The notes: a model not told the origin generated them from the letters alone. Shown: positions 1-6,480, counted from the stretch's first letter. The stretch: 10,809 bases of DNA from Actinomycetes bacterium (GCA_021849765.1 JAJZSM010000029.1:1-10809); one strand, 5' to 3'. Numbers and translations: made by a program.

Positions 1-80
1 CATACCGAACACAGCAGTCAAGCCCACCAGCGCCGATGGTACTTGGGGGTCCCCCCCTGGGAGAGTAGGTCGCCGCCGGG
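1..80 (+). rRNA. rrf: 5S ribosomal RNA, 3' portion (5' end outside window)
   Basis: The first 80 bases carry the conserved 5S signature: CCGAACACAGCAGTCAAG near the start, then AGCCCACCAGCGCCGATGGT, a G-rich/C-rich helix pair, and TGGGAGAGTAGGTCGCCGCC before the 3' end. Roughly the first 35-40 bases of a usual 5S of about 117-120 nt are missing because the window starts inside the gene. The 3' boundary is placed at about 80 by analogy with other actinobacterial 5S genes and could shift by a few bases. A strong terminator follows directly, so this is the end of an rRNA operon. The 16S and 23S genes would lie upstream of the window. Confidence 0.93.
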
Positions 81-88
81 ATTTCTTG

Positions 89-118
89 AAAACCCCCCAC
101 CATTCGGTGGGGGGTTTT
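89..118 (+). terminator. Intrinsic terminator of the rRNA operon
   Basis: A perfect 13-bp inverted repeat (89-101 and 106-118) encloses a 4-base ATTC loop. The left arm starts with four A and the right arm ends with four T, so the stem is an A-tract, six G-C pairs and a short mixed end, followed by the U-run. It begins about 8 bases after the 5S end. The near-symmetrical A/T flanks mean it could also work for transcription arriving on the minus strand. Confidence 0.93.
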
Positions 119-276
119 CGCATGGTGGCGCCCAGTTGCCGCGCTCCGTGAGTGGTGCCAAGATCGCGCGCCGCTCGTGGTACGGGCGAACGCGACCCGG
201 TTCCGCACGCGGCCAGTAGTTCGTCGCGCGCTCGAACAACGTGGAGGTTCCTTTCGCGCACCGCCGTGGCGCTCCG

Positions 277-288
277 TAGAATGGAGGG
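277..288 (+). promoter_or_regulatory. Leaderless promoter -10 (TAGAAT) of the RG-rich/TPR gene
   Basis: TAGAAT at 277-282 lies 6 bases before the ATG at 289. A transcript starting about 7 bases after the hexamer would begin at the start codon itself. GGAGGG (283-288) abuts the ATG with no spacing, so it is not a usable Shine-Dalgarno sequence. I see no convincing -35 element. Confidence 0.55.
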
Positions 289-1950
289 ATGCCTTCTTCC
301 CCTCCCGCACCCCGTCGTGGCCAGAGTTCCCGTCGTGGCGCGGGCGGCCGACCCCCATCGCCGTCGAATCGGGCGGGCGACGCCCGTCGCACGGGTGGGA
401 GTGAGCGCGGCGACTCGCGTTCCTTCAATCGTGGCGATGGCGGATCGCGCGGACGCGCAACGACCGGGCGACCCGGTGGATCAGAGCGACGCGAGGGCGG
501 CTATCGGGGTGACTCGGGCCGCGGTGCCGGGCGTCGTGACGATGCCGAAGGCCGTTCGTACGGCCGACCCGGTGGATCTGAGCGCCGTGACGGCGGTTAT
601 CGCGGCGAGGGCGGTTACCGGGGCGACGCGAGCCGAGGTGTCGGGCGTCGTGACGACGCCGACGGCCGCTCCTACCGCCGAGCGGGCGATGAGTCGCGGG
701 GGCGGGCCCGATCCGGTGACGCCGGTCGATCATCGGGGGCACCGAAGGGACGCGACTTCGCTCGCCCGGGTGCACCGAGTGGGGTCCGTCGCGACGGCGA
801 GGGCTATGCGGGAACATCACGCTCGACGCGCCCGAGCCGGCCGAGCACCGCAAGCGGTCCGCGGGCACGAACCGGTGGACCGGCGCCACGCGGGGGCGAC
901 GACGTTCGCCGGGGTGCGGGACGCGACGCAGCGCCGGGCCGGTCGCCGCGGCGCAACGAAGAACGCTTCGACGGAGGGCCCCGTCGAGGTGGCACGCGCG
1001 GTGCCCAGCGTCCGGCGCGCCCCGTCGATCCCGAGGTAGCGGCCCGCCAGCGGGCCGGGGAGCACGGTCGCGAGCGAGGCTGGGGTGGTGTCGCGCGCAA
1101 GGGCGCGGTGAACATTTCGAGTACGGGACGCTCGCTGGACGAGGAGAAGCGCCAGCATGAGCGGCCCGCGCCCATGGCCGAGTGGATCGAGGACGAGCGG
1201 CCGACGCCCGTCAAACGCGAGACGCCCGGCAAGGTGCGTGCGAGCTACGCGTTACCCGGCGACGTCGCGGCGGACATCCGCAAGGCCTTCATCGGCACGG
1301 CCTACATGCGCGAGAAGATGGTGATGACCCTCACCAAGGCCGCCGAGGCCTACGACCGCAAGCGATTCGAAGAGGCGCTGCGGCTGGGTCGCACCGTGGC
1401 CGACGCGACGCCCGGGGTCGCAGCCGTTCGCGAGTTGACCGGGCTCGCCGCCTATCGCGGCGAACGCTGGAACATGGCCAAGATCCACCTGCTCGCGCAC
1501 TTCACTCTGACCGAGGACCCCGAGCACCTGCCGCTCGTGATGGACTGCGATCGCGCCCACCGGCGCTATCGGGCCGTAGAGAAGACCTTCGAGCAACTCG
1601 AGGCGAGTGAGCCGACCGCCGACGTGCTGACCGAGGGGCGGATCGTGATGGCCGGGGCACTCGCAGATCAGCGCAAGTTCCACGAGGCGATTGACTTGCT
1701 GGTGCGAGCCGGCGGTACTAAACAGTTGCGCAACCCGTCCTATCGTCACGTGCGGCTCTGGTACGCGCTCGCGGACGCCTTTGACCGGGCGGGCGACGCG
1801 GGATCGGCGCGTGAGCTCTTCTCGCGCGTCGTGCTCGCCGAGCCCGACGCCTACGACGCGCGCGCGCGCCTGGCCGAGCTCGGCATGGACGCGCCGCGCA
1901 AGAACCGCAAGCGCCGCACGACACCGGTCTCCAAGAAGCGCGTCGACTGA
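289..1950 (+). CDS. Arg/Gly-rich disordered protein with C-terminal TPR-like domain
   Basis: The product is 553 residues in two unlike halves. Residues 1 to about 245 are low complexity, dominated by R, G, D, S and P. They contain RGG/YRGD-type motifs and a tandem repeat (residues 61-92 and 93-130). Residues 245-320 are a charged linker. From about 325 to 535 the sequence becomes helical and TPR-like, for example AAEAYDRKRFEEALRLGRTV (351-370) and a last unit near 489-519 (WYALADAFDRAGDAGSAREL). The tail, residues 537-551, is very basic (RKNRKRRTTPVSKKR). TPRs mediate protein-protein contacts, and RGG-type tails often bind RNA, so an RNA-associated scaffold is possible but inferred. Actinobacteria commonly encode poorly characterised TPR proteins with Arg-rich repetitive N-termini. 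The start is set by ATG 289 and the -10 at 277. The gene ends 4 bases from the convergent dinB-like gene. No catalytic motif is visible. Confidence 0.85.
   Translation: MPSSPPAPRRGQSSRRGAGGRPPSPSNRAGDARRTGGSERGDSRSFNRGDGGSRGRATTGRPGGSERREGGYRGDSGRGAGRRDDAEGRSYGRPGGSERRDGGYRGEGGYRGDASRGVGRRDDADGRSYRRAGDESRGRARSGDAGRSSGAPKGRDFARPGAPSGVRRDGEGYAGTSRSTRPSRPSTASGPRARTGGPAPRGGDDVRRGAGRDAAPGRSPRRNEERFDGGPRRGGTRGAQRPARPVDPEVAARQRAGEHGRERGWGGVARKGAVNISSTGRSLDEEKRQHERPAPMAEWIEDERPTPVKRETPGKVRASYALPGDVAADIRKAFIGTAYMREKMVMTLTKAAEAYDRKRFEEALRLGRTVADATPGVAAVRELTGLAAYRGERWNMAKIHLLAHFTLTEDPEHLPLVMDCDRAHRRYRAVEKTFEQLEASEPTADVLTEGRIVMAGALADQRKFHEAIDLLVRAGGTKQLRNPSYRHVRLWYALADAFDRAGDAGSARELFSRVVLAEPDAYDARARLAELGMDAPRKNRKRRTTPVSKKRVD
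469..678 (+). repeat. In-frame tandem repeat, 96 bp and 114 bp copies, inside the RG-rich region
   Basis: Copy 1 (469-564) encodes 32 residues starting RPGGSERREGGYRGD. Copy 2 (565-678) encodes 38 residues starting RPGGSERRDGGYRGE. Both share the core GRRDDA(E/D)GRSY near their ends. Copy 2 is longer because GGYRGE/GGYRGD is itself duplicated within it. The copies are adjacent, in frame and similar at DNA level, pointing to duplication by slippage or unequal recombination. Confidence 0.85.
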
Positions 1951-1954
1951 ACCG

Positions 1955-2521
1955 TTAGGACGTCATGCCCCCGAGGCCGACGAGGGAGCGTGCGTGCTCG
2001 ATCTCGCCGAGGTGGCGCAGGGCGTGCTGGACAATCCAGCTCTCGATGGCGTCGGCGCGGGTGATCCCGTTCGGCCCCGCGAGTCGGGCCGAGAACGTGT
2101 GCACGAGTGCCTCGGGGTAGGGCGGCGAGACGATGACTTCGGGAAGGCTCGCGGTGTCGATGTCGGCGATGAAGCGCTCGGTCAGCGTGAAGACTCGTTG
2201 CTGGAACTCGCCAAAGGCGTCGTAGTCGCCGATCCGCTGGCTCATCATCGTCGAGACGGTCTCGGCCTTACCGTCGGTGGGTAGGGCCAGATCCATGCGC
2301 GCGGCCCACTCGTCGTCAAAGATCGCGGCCGGCCCGCCGGCCAGGGCGCGGCTCGCATCTTCGATCACCGCCTGGTGCACGAGGGAGAAGGCGATCGGTA
2401 AGACGCCGTCGCGCTCGACGTAGTTGACCTGCTCGACGTCCATCGTCTCGACCGCCTCGCGATAGAGCTGGTGGATCGTGCGAAGCCGCCGGTGTAGCGA
2501 TGACCGATACGCGTGGAACAT
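1955..2521 (-). CDS. DinB-family protein (putative metal-dependent four-helix protein)
   Basis: The product is 188 residues if translated from the ATG at 2521. It has the layout of the DinB/YfiT-like superfamily: a four-helix protein with a His triad that binds a divalent metal. Candidate ligands are H49 (FSLVHQAV) and the pair H166/H170 in QHALRHLGEIEHAR, where HxxxHxGE is the hallmark C-terminal motif. Members are thiol transferases or hydrolases, or damage-inducible proteins of unknown activity, so no substrate can be assigned. The reading frame stays open upstream to 2746, but that extension overlaps fbaB and reads like antisense translation. ATG 2521 is preferred because family-like sequence begins shortly after it. 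CAGACT (2528-2533 on the minus strand) lies 6 bases upstream, a weak leaderless -10. The gene converges on the TPR gene and is divergent from fbaB. Confidence 0.85.
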   Translation of the reverse strand: MFHAYRSSLHRRLRTIHQLYREAVETMDVEQVNYVERDGVLPIAFSLVHQAVIEDASRALAGGPAAIFDDEWAARMDLALPTDGKAETVSTMMSQRIGDYDAFGEFQQRVFTLTERFIADIDTASLPEVIVSPPYPEALVHTFSARLAGPNGITRADAIESWIVQHALRHLGEIEHARSLVGLGGMTS

Positions 2522-2582
2522 AGCCGTAGTCTGCCGCGCCGGGGTGAACCTCGGCGGACTTCGACCCATTCGAGTGATCTTG

Positions 2583-2594
2583 TAGGGTGGGCTC
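2583..2594 (+). promoter_or_regulatory. Leaderless promoter -10 (TAGGGT) of fbaB
   Basis: TAGGGT at 2583-2588 is followed by 6 bases and then ATG 2595. No Shine-Dalgarno sequence fits between them. A TTCGAC sequence at 2560-2565, 17 bases upstream of the hexamer, is a possible but weak -35. Confidence 0.6.
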
Positions 2595-3644
2595 ATGGAC
2601 ATTGCCGCACTGTTAGGTGACGAGGCGTCGACCCTGCTCGACCACCGCGCCACAGCGTTCCCCAAGGAAATGCTCACGATTCCCGGGCCGAACTTCATTG
2701 GCGAAGTCATGGCCTCGAGCGACCGGTCCCCGACGGTGCTGCGCAACCTCGGTGCCCTCTACAACAGCGGCCGGCTCGCCAAGACGGGCTACGTGTCGAT
2801 CCTCCCCGTCGACCAGGGCATCGAGCACTCGGCGGCCGCGTCGTTCGCGCCGAACCCCGCGTACTTTGACCCCGCGCGGCTGTGCGACCTCGCGATCGCG
2901 GCCGACTGCAACGCCATCGCATCGACGCTTGGGACCCTCGGTGCGGTGTCGCGTCGGTACGTGCACCGGATTCCCTTCATCGTGAAGTTGAACCACAACG
3001 ACCTGCTCAACTATCCCAACACCTACGACCAGATCCCCTTCGCGAGCGTGCGACAGGCGGCGGACCTGGGCGCGGTCGGGGTGGGCGCGACGATCTACTT
3101 CGGCTCGCCGGAGTCGGGTCGCCAGCTGCGCGAGATCTCGGCGGCCTTCGCCGAGGCGCACGAGCTCGGACTGTTCACGGTCCTGTGGACGTACCTGCGC
3201 AATCCCGCGTTCAAGACTGCCGAGGCGGACTACCACGTCAGCGCCGACCTCACGGGCCAGGCCAACCACCTCGGGGTGACCATCGAGGCCGACATCATCA
3301 AGCAGAAGCAGCCCGAGAACAACGGCGGCTATAACGCGCTGAAGTTCGGCAAGACCAATCCGAAGGTGTACAGCGAACTGACCACCGACAACCCGATCGA
3401 CCTCACGCGCTGGCAGGTGGTGAACTGCTACGCCGGTCGAATCGGCCTGATCAACTCCGGCGGCGAGGCCAAGGGGGCCGACGACCTGGCCTCGGCGGTT
3501 CGCACGGCCGTCATCAACAAGCGCGCCGGCGGTCAGGGCCTGATCCTGGGCCGCAAGGCCTTCCAGCGACCGATTGACGAGGGCGCCGCCCTGGTGCACG
3601 CCGTCCAGGACGTCTACCTCGACGCAGCGATCACCGTCGCCTGA
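2595..3644 (+). CDS. fbaB: Class I fructose-bisphosphate aldolase, FbaB (DhnA) type
   Basis: This enzyme reversibly cleaves fructose 1,6-bisphosphate to dihydroxyacetone phosphate and glyceraldehyde 3-phosphate through a Schiff base, in cytosolic glycolysis/gluconeogenesis. The product has 349 residues, essentially the length of E. coli FbaB (about 350). Recognisable blocks are [15 protein letters not shown] (65-79), the barrel segments FIVKLNHND (128-136) and [13 protein letters not shown] (159-171), TVLWTYLRN (195-203), [19 protein letters not shown] (227-245), and the phosphate-binding end NSGGEAKG (287-294) with [12 protein letters not shown] (315-326). The likely Schiff-base lysine is K236 in IEADIIK. 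The domain is complete with no visible damage. It is divergent from the dinB-like gene, and pgsA follows after only 9 bases, so the two are probably co-transcribed. A long open frame antisense to this gene is a GC-codon artefact. Confidence 0.95.
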   Translation: MDIAALLGDEASTLLDHRATAFPKEMLTIPGPNFIGEVMASSDRSPTVLRNLGALYNSGRLAKTGYVSILPVDQGIEHSAAASFAPNPAYFDPARLCDLAIAADCNAIASTLGTLGAVSRRYVHRIPFIVKLNHNDLLNYPNTYDQIPFASVRQAADLGAVGVGATIYFGSPESGRQLREISAAFAEAHELGLFTVLWTYLRNPAFKTAEADYHVSADLTGQANHLGVTIEADIIKQKQPENNGGYNALKFGKTNPKVYSELTTDNPIDLTRWQVVNCYAGRIGLINSGGEAKGADDLASAVRTAVINKRAGGQGLILGRKAFQRPIDEGAALVHAVQDVYLDAAITVA

Positions 3645-3653
3645 TTCAGTGTC

Positions 3654-4256
3654 GTGGACGAGGTCGGCCGCGACTGGCGAACCTGGCCCAATCTGATCAC
3701 CGCCGTTCGGCTGGCGTTGCTACCGGTCTTCCTCTGGCTGCTCTTTGGCACCGGTCACCGCGCCGAGGCGGCGTGGCTGCTCGGCGCGCTCGGGGCGACG
3801 GACTGGGTGGACGGCTACGTCGCGCGTCGCCTGCACCAGGTCTCGACCGTGGGCAAGGTGATTGACCCGGTCGCCGACCGCGTCTTGATGATGACCGGAC
3901 TCATCGCGGTGGCGGCCGCCGGCGGGGTGCCGTGGTGGTTCGCGATCGCGACCCTCGTTCGCGAGGCGCTGGTGTCGGGGCTGACGATCGTGCTCGCGAT
4001 GCTCGGCGCCGCGCGCATTGACGTGCTGTGGTGGGGCAAGGTCTCGACCTTCGCGTTGATGGTCACGTACCCCCTGTTCTTGCTCACGAGCAACGACCAC
4101 CACGCGGCGCTCGCGACGTGGCAGCAGTGGGGACGGGGCGCCTGCTGGGTCATCGGGGTCAGCGGTCTCGCGCTCGCGTGGGCGGTGTTCGTGGGCTACG
4201 TCGGCCCCGCGAAAGAGGCCCTTCGGACCGGTCGCGCGGGTCGGCGGTTGGAGTAG
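3654..4256 (+). CDS. pgsA: CDP-alcohol phosphatidyltransferase, PgsA-like
   Basis: This is an integral membrane enzyme of 200 residues. The complete CDP-alcohol phosphotransferase motif D(x2)DG(x2)AR(x8)G(x3)D(x3)D is present: D50, D53-G54, A57-R58, G67, D71 and D75. The N-terminus (WPNLITAVRLALLPVFLWLL, 11-30) matches the usual first helix of PgsA/Cls-type members, and several further hydrophobic segments follow (about 78-90, 95-118, 131-145, 163-183). The likely reaction is CDP-diacylglycerol plus glycerol 3-phosphate giving phosphatidylglycerol phosphate. Cardiolipin synthase or another polar head-group transferase of the same fold cannot be excluded. Position upstream of gcvH recalls mycobacterial pgsA2 (Rv1822), whose substrate is also not obvious from sequence. 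It starts at GTG 3654, 9 bases after the fbaB stop, with no clear ribosome binding site. Its TAG stop lies within the gcvH -10 hexamer. Confidence 0.9.
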   Translation: MDEVGRDWRTWPNLITAVRLALLPVFLWLLFGTGHRAEAAWLLGALGATDWVDGYVARRLHQVSTVGKVIDPVADRVLMMTGLIAVAAAGGVPWWFAIATLVREALVSGLTIVLAMLGAARIDVLWWGKVSTFALMVTYPLFLLTSNDHHAALATWQQWGRGACWVIGVSGLALAWAVFVGYVGPAKEALRTGRAGRRLE

Positions 4257-4266
4257 ATTTCATCGC
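4254..4266 (+). promoter_or_regulatory. Leaderless promoter -10 (TAGATT) of gcvH
   Basis: TAGATT at 4254-4259 is followed by 7 bases and then ATG 4267. The first three bases of the hexamer are the pgsA stop codon. No Shine-Dalgarno sequence and no clear -35 are visible. Confidence 0.6.
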
Positions 4267-4647
4267 ATGAAGACTCCCGAGGAATTGCGATACTCCCGCG
4301 ACCACGAGTGGGCCCACGTGACGGGTGACACCGTTCGCGTCGGCATCACCGACTTCGCTCAGGACGCACTCGGTGACGTCGTGTTCGTCGACCTGCCCAA
4401 GGTCGGCGCGACGGTCACCGCGGGCGACGTCATCGGCGAGGTCGAGTCGACGAAGTCCGTGTCGGAGATCTACGCGCCCGTCTCGGGCACCGTCACGACG
4501 GTGAACGAGTCGCTCCGCGGCGCCCCCGAGACACTGAACGCCGACCCCTACGGTGAGGGCTGGTTGTGCGAGATCAGCGGCGTCGACGGCGCGTCCGTCG
4601 ACGCCCTCCTCGACGCCGAGGCCTACCGCGCACTGACCACGAATTAA
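4267..4647 (+). CDS. gcvH: Glycine cleavage system H protein
   Basis: GcvH is the small lipoylated carrier that shuttles the aminomethyl group of glycine between the P, T and L proteins of the glycine cleavage complex. The product has 126 residues, the normal family length. It shows the canonical start (YSRDHEWAHV, 9-18), VRVGITDFAQDALGDVVFVD (24-42), and the lipoyl-attachment hairpin GEVESTKSVSEIYAPVSG (57-74) with K63 as the modified lysine. The end, NADPYGEGWLCEI (91-103), is also typical. gcvT and gcvP are not in the window, so the partner enzymes must be encoded elsewhere. Isolation of gcvH next to a garA-like gene is the same arrangement as Rv1826-Rv1827 in M. tuberculosis. Confidence 0.97.
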   Translation: MKTPEELRYSRDHEWAHVTGDTVRVGITDFAQDALGDVVFVDLPKVGATVTAGDVIGEVESTKSVSEIYAPVSGTVTTVNESLRGAPETLNADPYGEGWLCEISGVDGASVDALLDAEAYRALTTN

Positions 4648-4672
4648 GTCGGCGGCGCCGATGGAACTTCAG

Positions 4673-4685
4673 TAGGGTGGCTCGC
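4673..4685 (+). promoter_or_regulatory. Leaderless promoter -10 (TAGGGT) of the zinc-ribbon/FHA gene
   Basis: TAGGGT at 4673-4678 is followed by 7 bases and then GTG 4686. It is the same hexamer as at fbaB. This supports GTG 4686 over the upstream in-frame ATG inside gcvH. No -35 is evident; an 8-bp palindrome CGGCGCCG lies at 4653-4660. Confidence 0.6.
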
Positions 4686-5150
4686 GTGAACTGTCGTCGC
4701 TGTGGCGAAATCCTCAATTCGAACGCGAATTTCTGTTGGGCGTGCGGTGCCCCGCAGCACGATTCGGCGTCGCCCGAGACGATCGCCATCCCCGTCGTGA
4801 GTGTCCAGGAGGTGCTGCACCCCGGGGTGAGCGCGGGTCCCCAGGGCAGCCACACCGACATGTTGGTCGTCGCCTCGGGCAGCGGCGCCGGGGCTCGGTA
4901 CGAGCTCGACAAGGAAGTGACGGCCGTGGGCCGCCACGAGAACAGCGACCTGCTGCTCGATGACGTGTCGGTGTCGCGCCATCACGCGATCATCACGCGC
5001 ACGGCCAGTGGCCGGGTGACGCTTCGTGACCTGAATTCATTGAATGGGACCTACGTGAACGGCGCACGGGTCGAGGAGACCACGCTGCACACGGCCGACG
5101 AGGTCCAGATCGGCAAGTTCAAGCTCGTCTTCTGGGAGGCGACATCATGA
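4686..5150 (+). CDS. Zinc-ribbon and FHA domain protein, GarA-like
   Basis: The product has 154 residues. The N-terminus is a CxxC-x10-CxxC zinc ribbon (C3, C6, C17, C20). A short acidic/Ser linker contains PETIAIPVV (30-38), and residues 60-150 form an FHA domain with the phosphothreonine-binding set: GR (82-83), S97-R98-H99, and N117 to N125 (NSLNGTYVN). The end, DEVQIGKFKLVFW, is very close to the end of mycobacterial GarA. GarA binds and restrains 2-oxoglutarate and glutamate enzymes until kinases phosphorylate its N-terminal ETTS motif, after which the FHA domain folds back on it. Here the long GarA tail is replaced by the zinc ribbon. Only T32 in PETIAIP is an obvious candidate phosphosite, so the same switch is inferred, not shown. 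The frame is open back to 4566 inside gcvH, but that extension is Arg-rich antisense-like sequence. The stop overlaps the next gene's start (ATGA). Confidence 0.92.
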   Translation: MNCRRCGEILNSNANFCWACGAPQHDSASPETIAIPVVSVQEVLHPGVSAGPQGSHTDMLVVASGSGAGARYELDKEVTAVGRHENSDLLLDDVSVSRHHAIITRTASGRVTLRDLNSLNGTYVNGARVEETTLHTADEVQIGKFKLVFWEATS

Positions 5151-5926
5151 CGCCGACGGTGGGTGCGATGCGGATCGGCGAAGTGCACGCGGTGCTGCGC
5201 GAGGAGTTCCCCGACGTCGAGCTCTCCAAGATCCGTTACTACGAGGACAAGGGGCTCGTGCAGCCCGCGCGTAGCCGCAAGGGCTATCGCCTGTACTCCG
5301 AACGCGATGTTGCGTGTTTGCGCGAGGCGATCCGCCTGGCGAACGAGGAGTTCGTGCCCCTGCGCGTGGTGCGCCTGCGGCTCATCGAGCAGGGACTGCT
5401 CGATGACGTGCCCGCCACGCGGGTGACCCGCCAGGCGGCGCGTGAGGCGGCCGCGACGTCGGTGCGCGCGATCGTGCCCGCTGCCGAGCGCGTCGCGCTG
5501 AGTGTCGTCGGCGAGTCAGAAAAGCCCGCCTCGGAGCAAGTCAAGCCCGAGCACTTCAGCACGGCCGAGTTCCTGGCCGCGACGGGTCTCGAAGCCGTCG
5601 ACGCCAACGAGCTGATCGCCGCGGGTCTCGTCGTGCCAAGGTCAGAGGGTCGCGAGACGTCCTTTAGCGCCATCGACGTGCGCGTCGCGAGCGCGGCGGC
5701 GGTGCTGCTCGCCCGGGGCGTCGACGCGCGACGCCTGGCCACGCTGCGTCGCGTGGTGGAGCGCGAGATCGGGATCGTCGACGAGTGGACGATGCCCCTT
5801 CGCCAGCCCGGCGCGTCCATGGACCACGACGCGGCGGCCACGATGACTAGGGACGTCGTCGCCGAGGCGGCGGCGCTACGCGCGGCCCTCTTCGAGCGCG
5901 CTCGGGCTGAGTACCTCGCTGAGTAG
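5147..5926 (+). CDS. MerR-family transcriptional regulator (Rv1828-like)
   Basis: The product has 259 residues. Residues 8-85 form the MerR winged helix-turn-helix: MRIGEVHAVL (8-17), SKIRYYEDKGLVQPARS (27-43), then GYRLYSERDVACLREAIRLA (46-65). Residues 86-130 are an Ala-rich helical linker. Residues 137-210 form a second compact helical module (HFSTAEFLAATGLEAVDANE...). This two-module form matches the actinobacterial Rv1828 type, which lacks the Cys metal site of classic MerR proteins and whose signal is not known to me. The ATG overlaps the FHA stop (ATGA), so translation is probably coupled. An ATG at 5168 (MRIGEV) is an alternative start. Position between garA-like and the DUF151 gene repeats the mycobacterial order Rv1827-Rv1828-Rv1829. 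It might control the adjacent DUF151 promoter, which carries a small dyad. Confidence 0.93.
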   Translation: MTPTVGAMRIGEVHAVLREEFPDVELSKIRYYEDKGLVQPARSRKGYRLYSERDVACLREAIRLANEEFVPLRVVRLRLIEQGLLDDVPATRVTRQAAREAAATSVRAIVPAAERVALSVVGESEKPASEQVKPEHFSTAEFLAATGLEAVDANELIAAGLVVPRSEGRETSFSAIDVRVASAAAVLLARGVDARRLATLRRVVEREIGIVDEWTMPLRQPGASMDHDAAATMTRDVVAEAAALRAALFERARAEYLAE

Positions 5927-5935
5927 GTCCACGGC

Positions 5936-5949
5936 GACGTCCCAACGTC
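5936..5949. repeat. Small dyad GACGT-CCCA-ACGTC upstream of the DUF151 gene
   Basis: A 5-bp perfect inverted repeat with a 4-base spacer sits 12 bases upstream of the putative -10 hexamer at 5962, where a -35 would fall. It could be an operator, for example for the regulator encoded just upstream. A dyad this short can easily occur by chance in GC-rich DNA. Confidence 0.3.
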
Positions 5950-5961
5950 TCAGGCGGGGTC

Positions 5962-5973
5962 TAGGCTTGAAGC
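5962..5973 (+). promoter_or_regulatory. Leaderless promoter -10 (TAGGCT) of the DUF151 gene
   Basis: TAGGCT at 5962-5967 is followed by 6 bases and then GTG 5974, with no Shine-Dalgarno sequence. It is the same arrangement as at fbaB and the FHA gene. Confidence 0.55.
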
Positions 5974-6480
5974 GTGATTGAGGTTGTCCTTCGAGCCGTT
6001 CGAGTGGACGTCGGGTCGTCCACGCCGTTGCTGCTGCTCGAAGAGGTGGGCGGCGACCGGGTCCTGCCGATCTTCATCGGCGCCCCCGAGGCGACGGCGA
6101 TTGCGTACGCGCTCCAGCACGTCGAGACGCCTCGACCCATGTCGCACGACCTCATGGGTCACGTCATCGCGGCGCTGGGCGCCCGGGTGTTCTCCGTCGA
6201 GATCACCGATCTCGATGACAACACCTTCTTCGCGACGTTGCGCATGACCCGCGATGGCCACGAGGTCGTCGTGAGCGCCCGGCCGAGTGACGCCGTCGCC
6301 CTCGCGCTGCGCGTAGGTGCGCCGATACTGGTGCGCGACGAACTGATGGCCGCCGAAGGAAAGGTCATGCACCTCGAGGACGGCTTCGAGGTGGTGGGCG
6401 AGCCCGATGACGAGGCCGAGCTGGTCGCCGAGTTGCGCGAGTTCCTCGACACCGTGCGGCCCGAAGACTTCAACGAGTGA
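5974..6480 (+). CDS. Bifunctional nuclease (BFN/DUF151) family protein
   Basis: The product has 168 residues. The DUF151 domain spans residues 1 to about 132: LLLLEEVGGDRVLPIFIGAP (19-38), EATAIAYALQ (39-48), RPMSHDLM (54-61), VFSVEITDLDDNTFFATLRM (72-91) and the diagnostic RPSDAVALALR (103-113) followed by GAPILV. A short acidic tail (residues 135-168) follows. Plant members of the family were reported to have DNase and RNase activity, but the role in bacteria is unsettled, so the nuclease name is by family only. The gene follows merR by 47 bases, as Rv1829 follows Rv1828. Its stop overlaps the start of the DUF4232 gene (GTGA), indicating translational coupling to a secreted protein. Confidence 0.93.
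   Translation: MIEVVLRAVRVDVGSSTPLLLLEEVGGDRVLPIFIGAPEATAIAYALQHVETPRPMSHDLMGHVIAALGARVFSVEITDLDDNTFFATLRMTRDGHEVVVSARPSDAVALALRVGAPILVRDELMAAEGKVMHLEDGFEVVGEPDDEAELVAELREFLDTVRPEDFNE

Noticed and set aside
119..276. Gap between the rRNA terminator and the first gene
   Set aside because: Examined for tRNA cloverleaf, attachment-site and small-RNA signals. Only GC-rich sequence without clear structure was seen.
152..1039. 295-residue open frame in a second forward frame over the start of the TPR gene
   Set aside because: Its translation is featureless Arg/Ala/Val-rich sequence typical of out-of-frame GC-rich DNA. The 289-1950 frame has coherent repeats, continues into a TPR domain and has a -10 at its start.
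2522..2746. N-terminal extension of the dinB-like gene to 2746
   Set aside because: It overlaps fbaB and its promoter on the other strand, adds 75 residues of no recognisable character, and the DinB-type helices begin right after ATG 2521.
2613..3599. 328-residue open frame antisense to fbaB
   Set aside because: fbaB is an intact, recognisable enzyme. The antisense frame is open because of high GC at codon third positions and shows no family motif.
4566..4685. Upstream start of the FHA gene inside gcvH
   Set aside because: The extra 40 residues are Arg-rich shadow sequence of gcvH. The zinc ribbon begins at the GTG at 4686 and a -10 hexamer is correctly placed before it.
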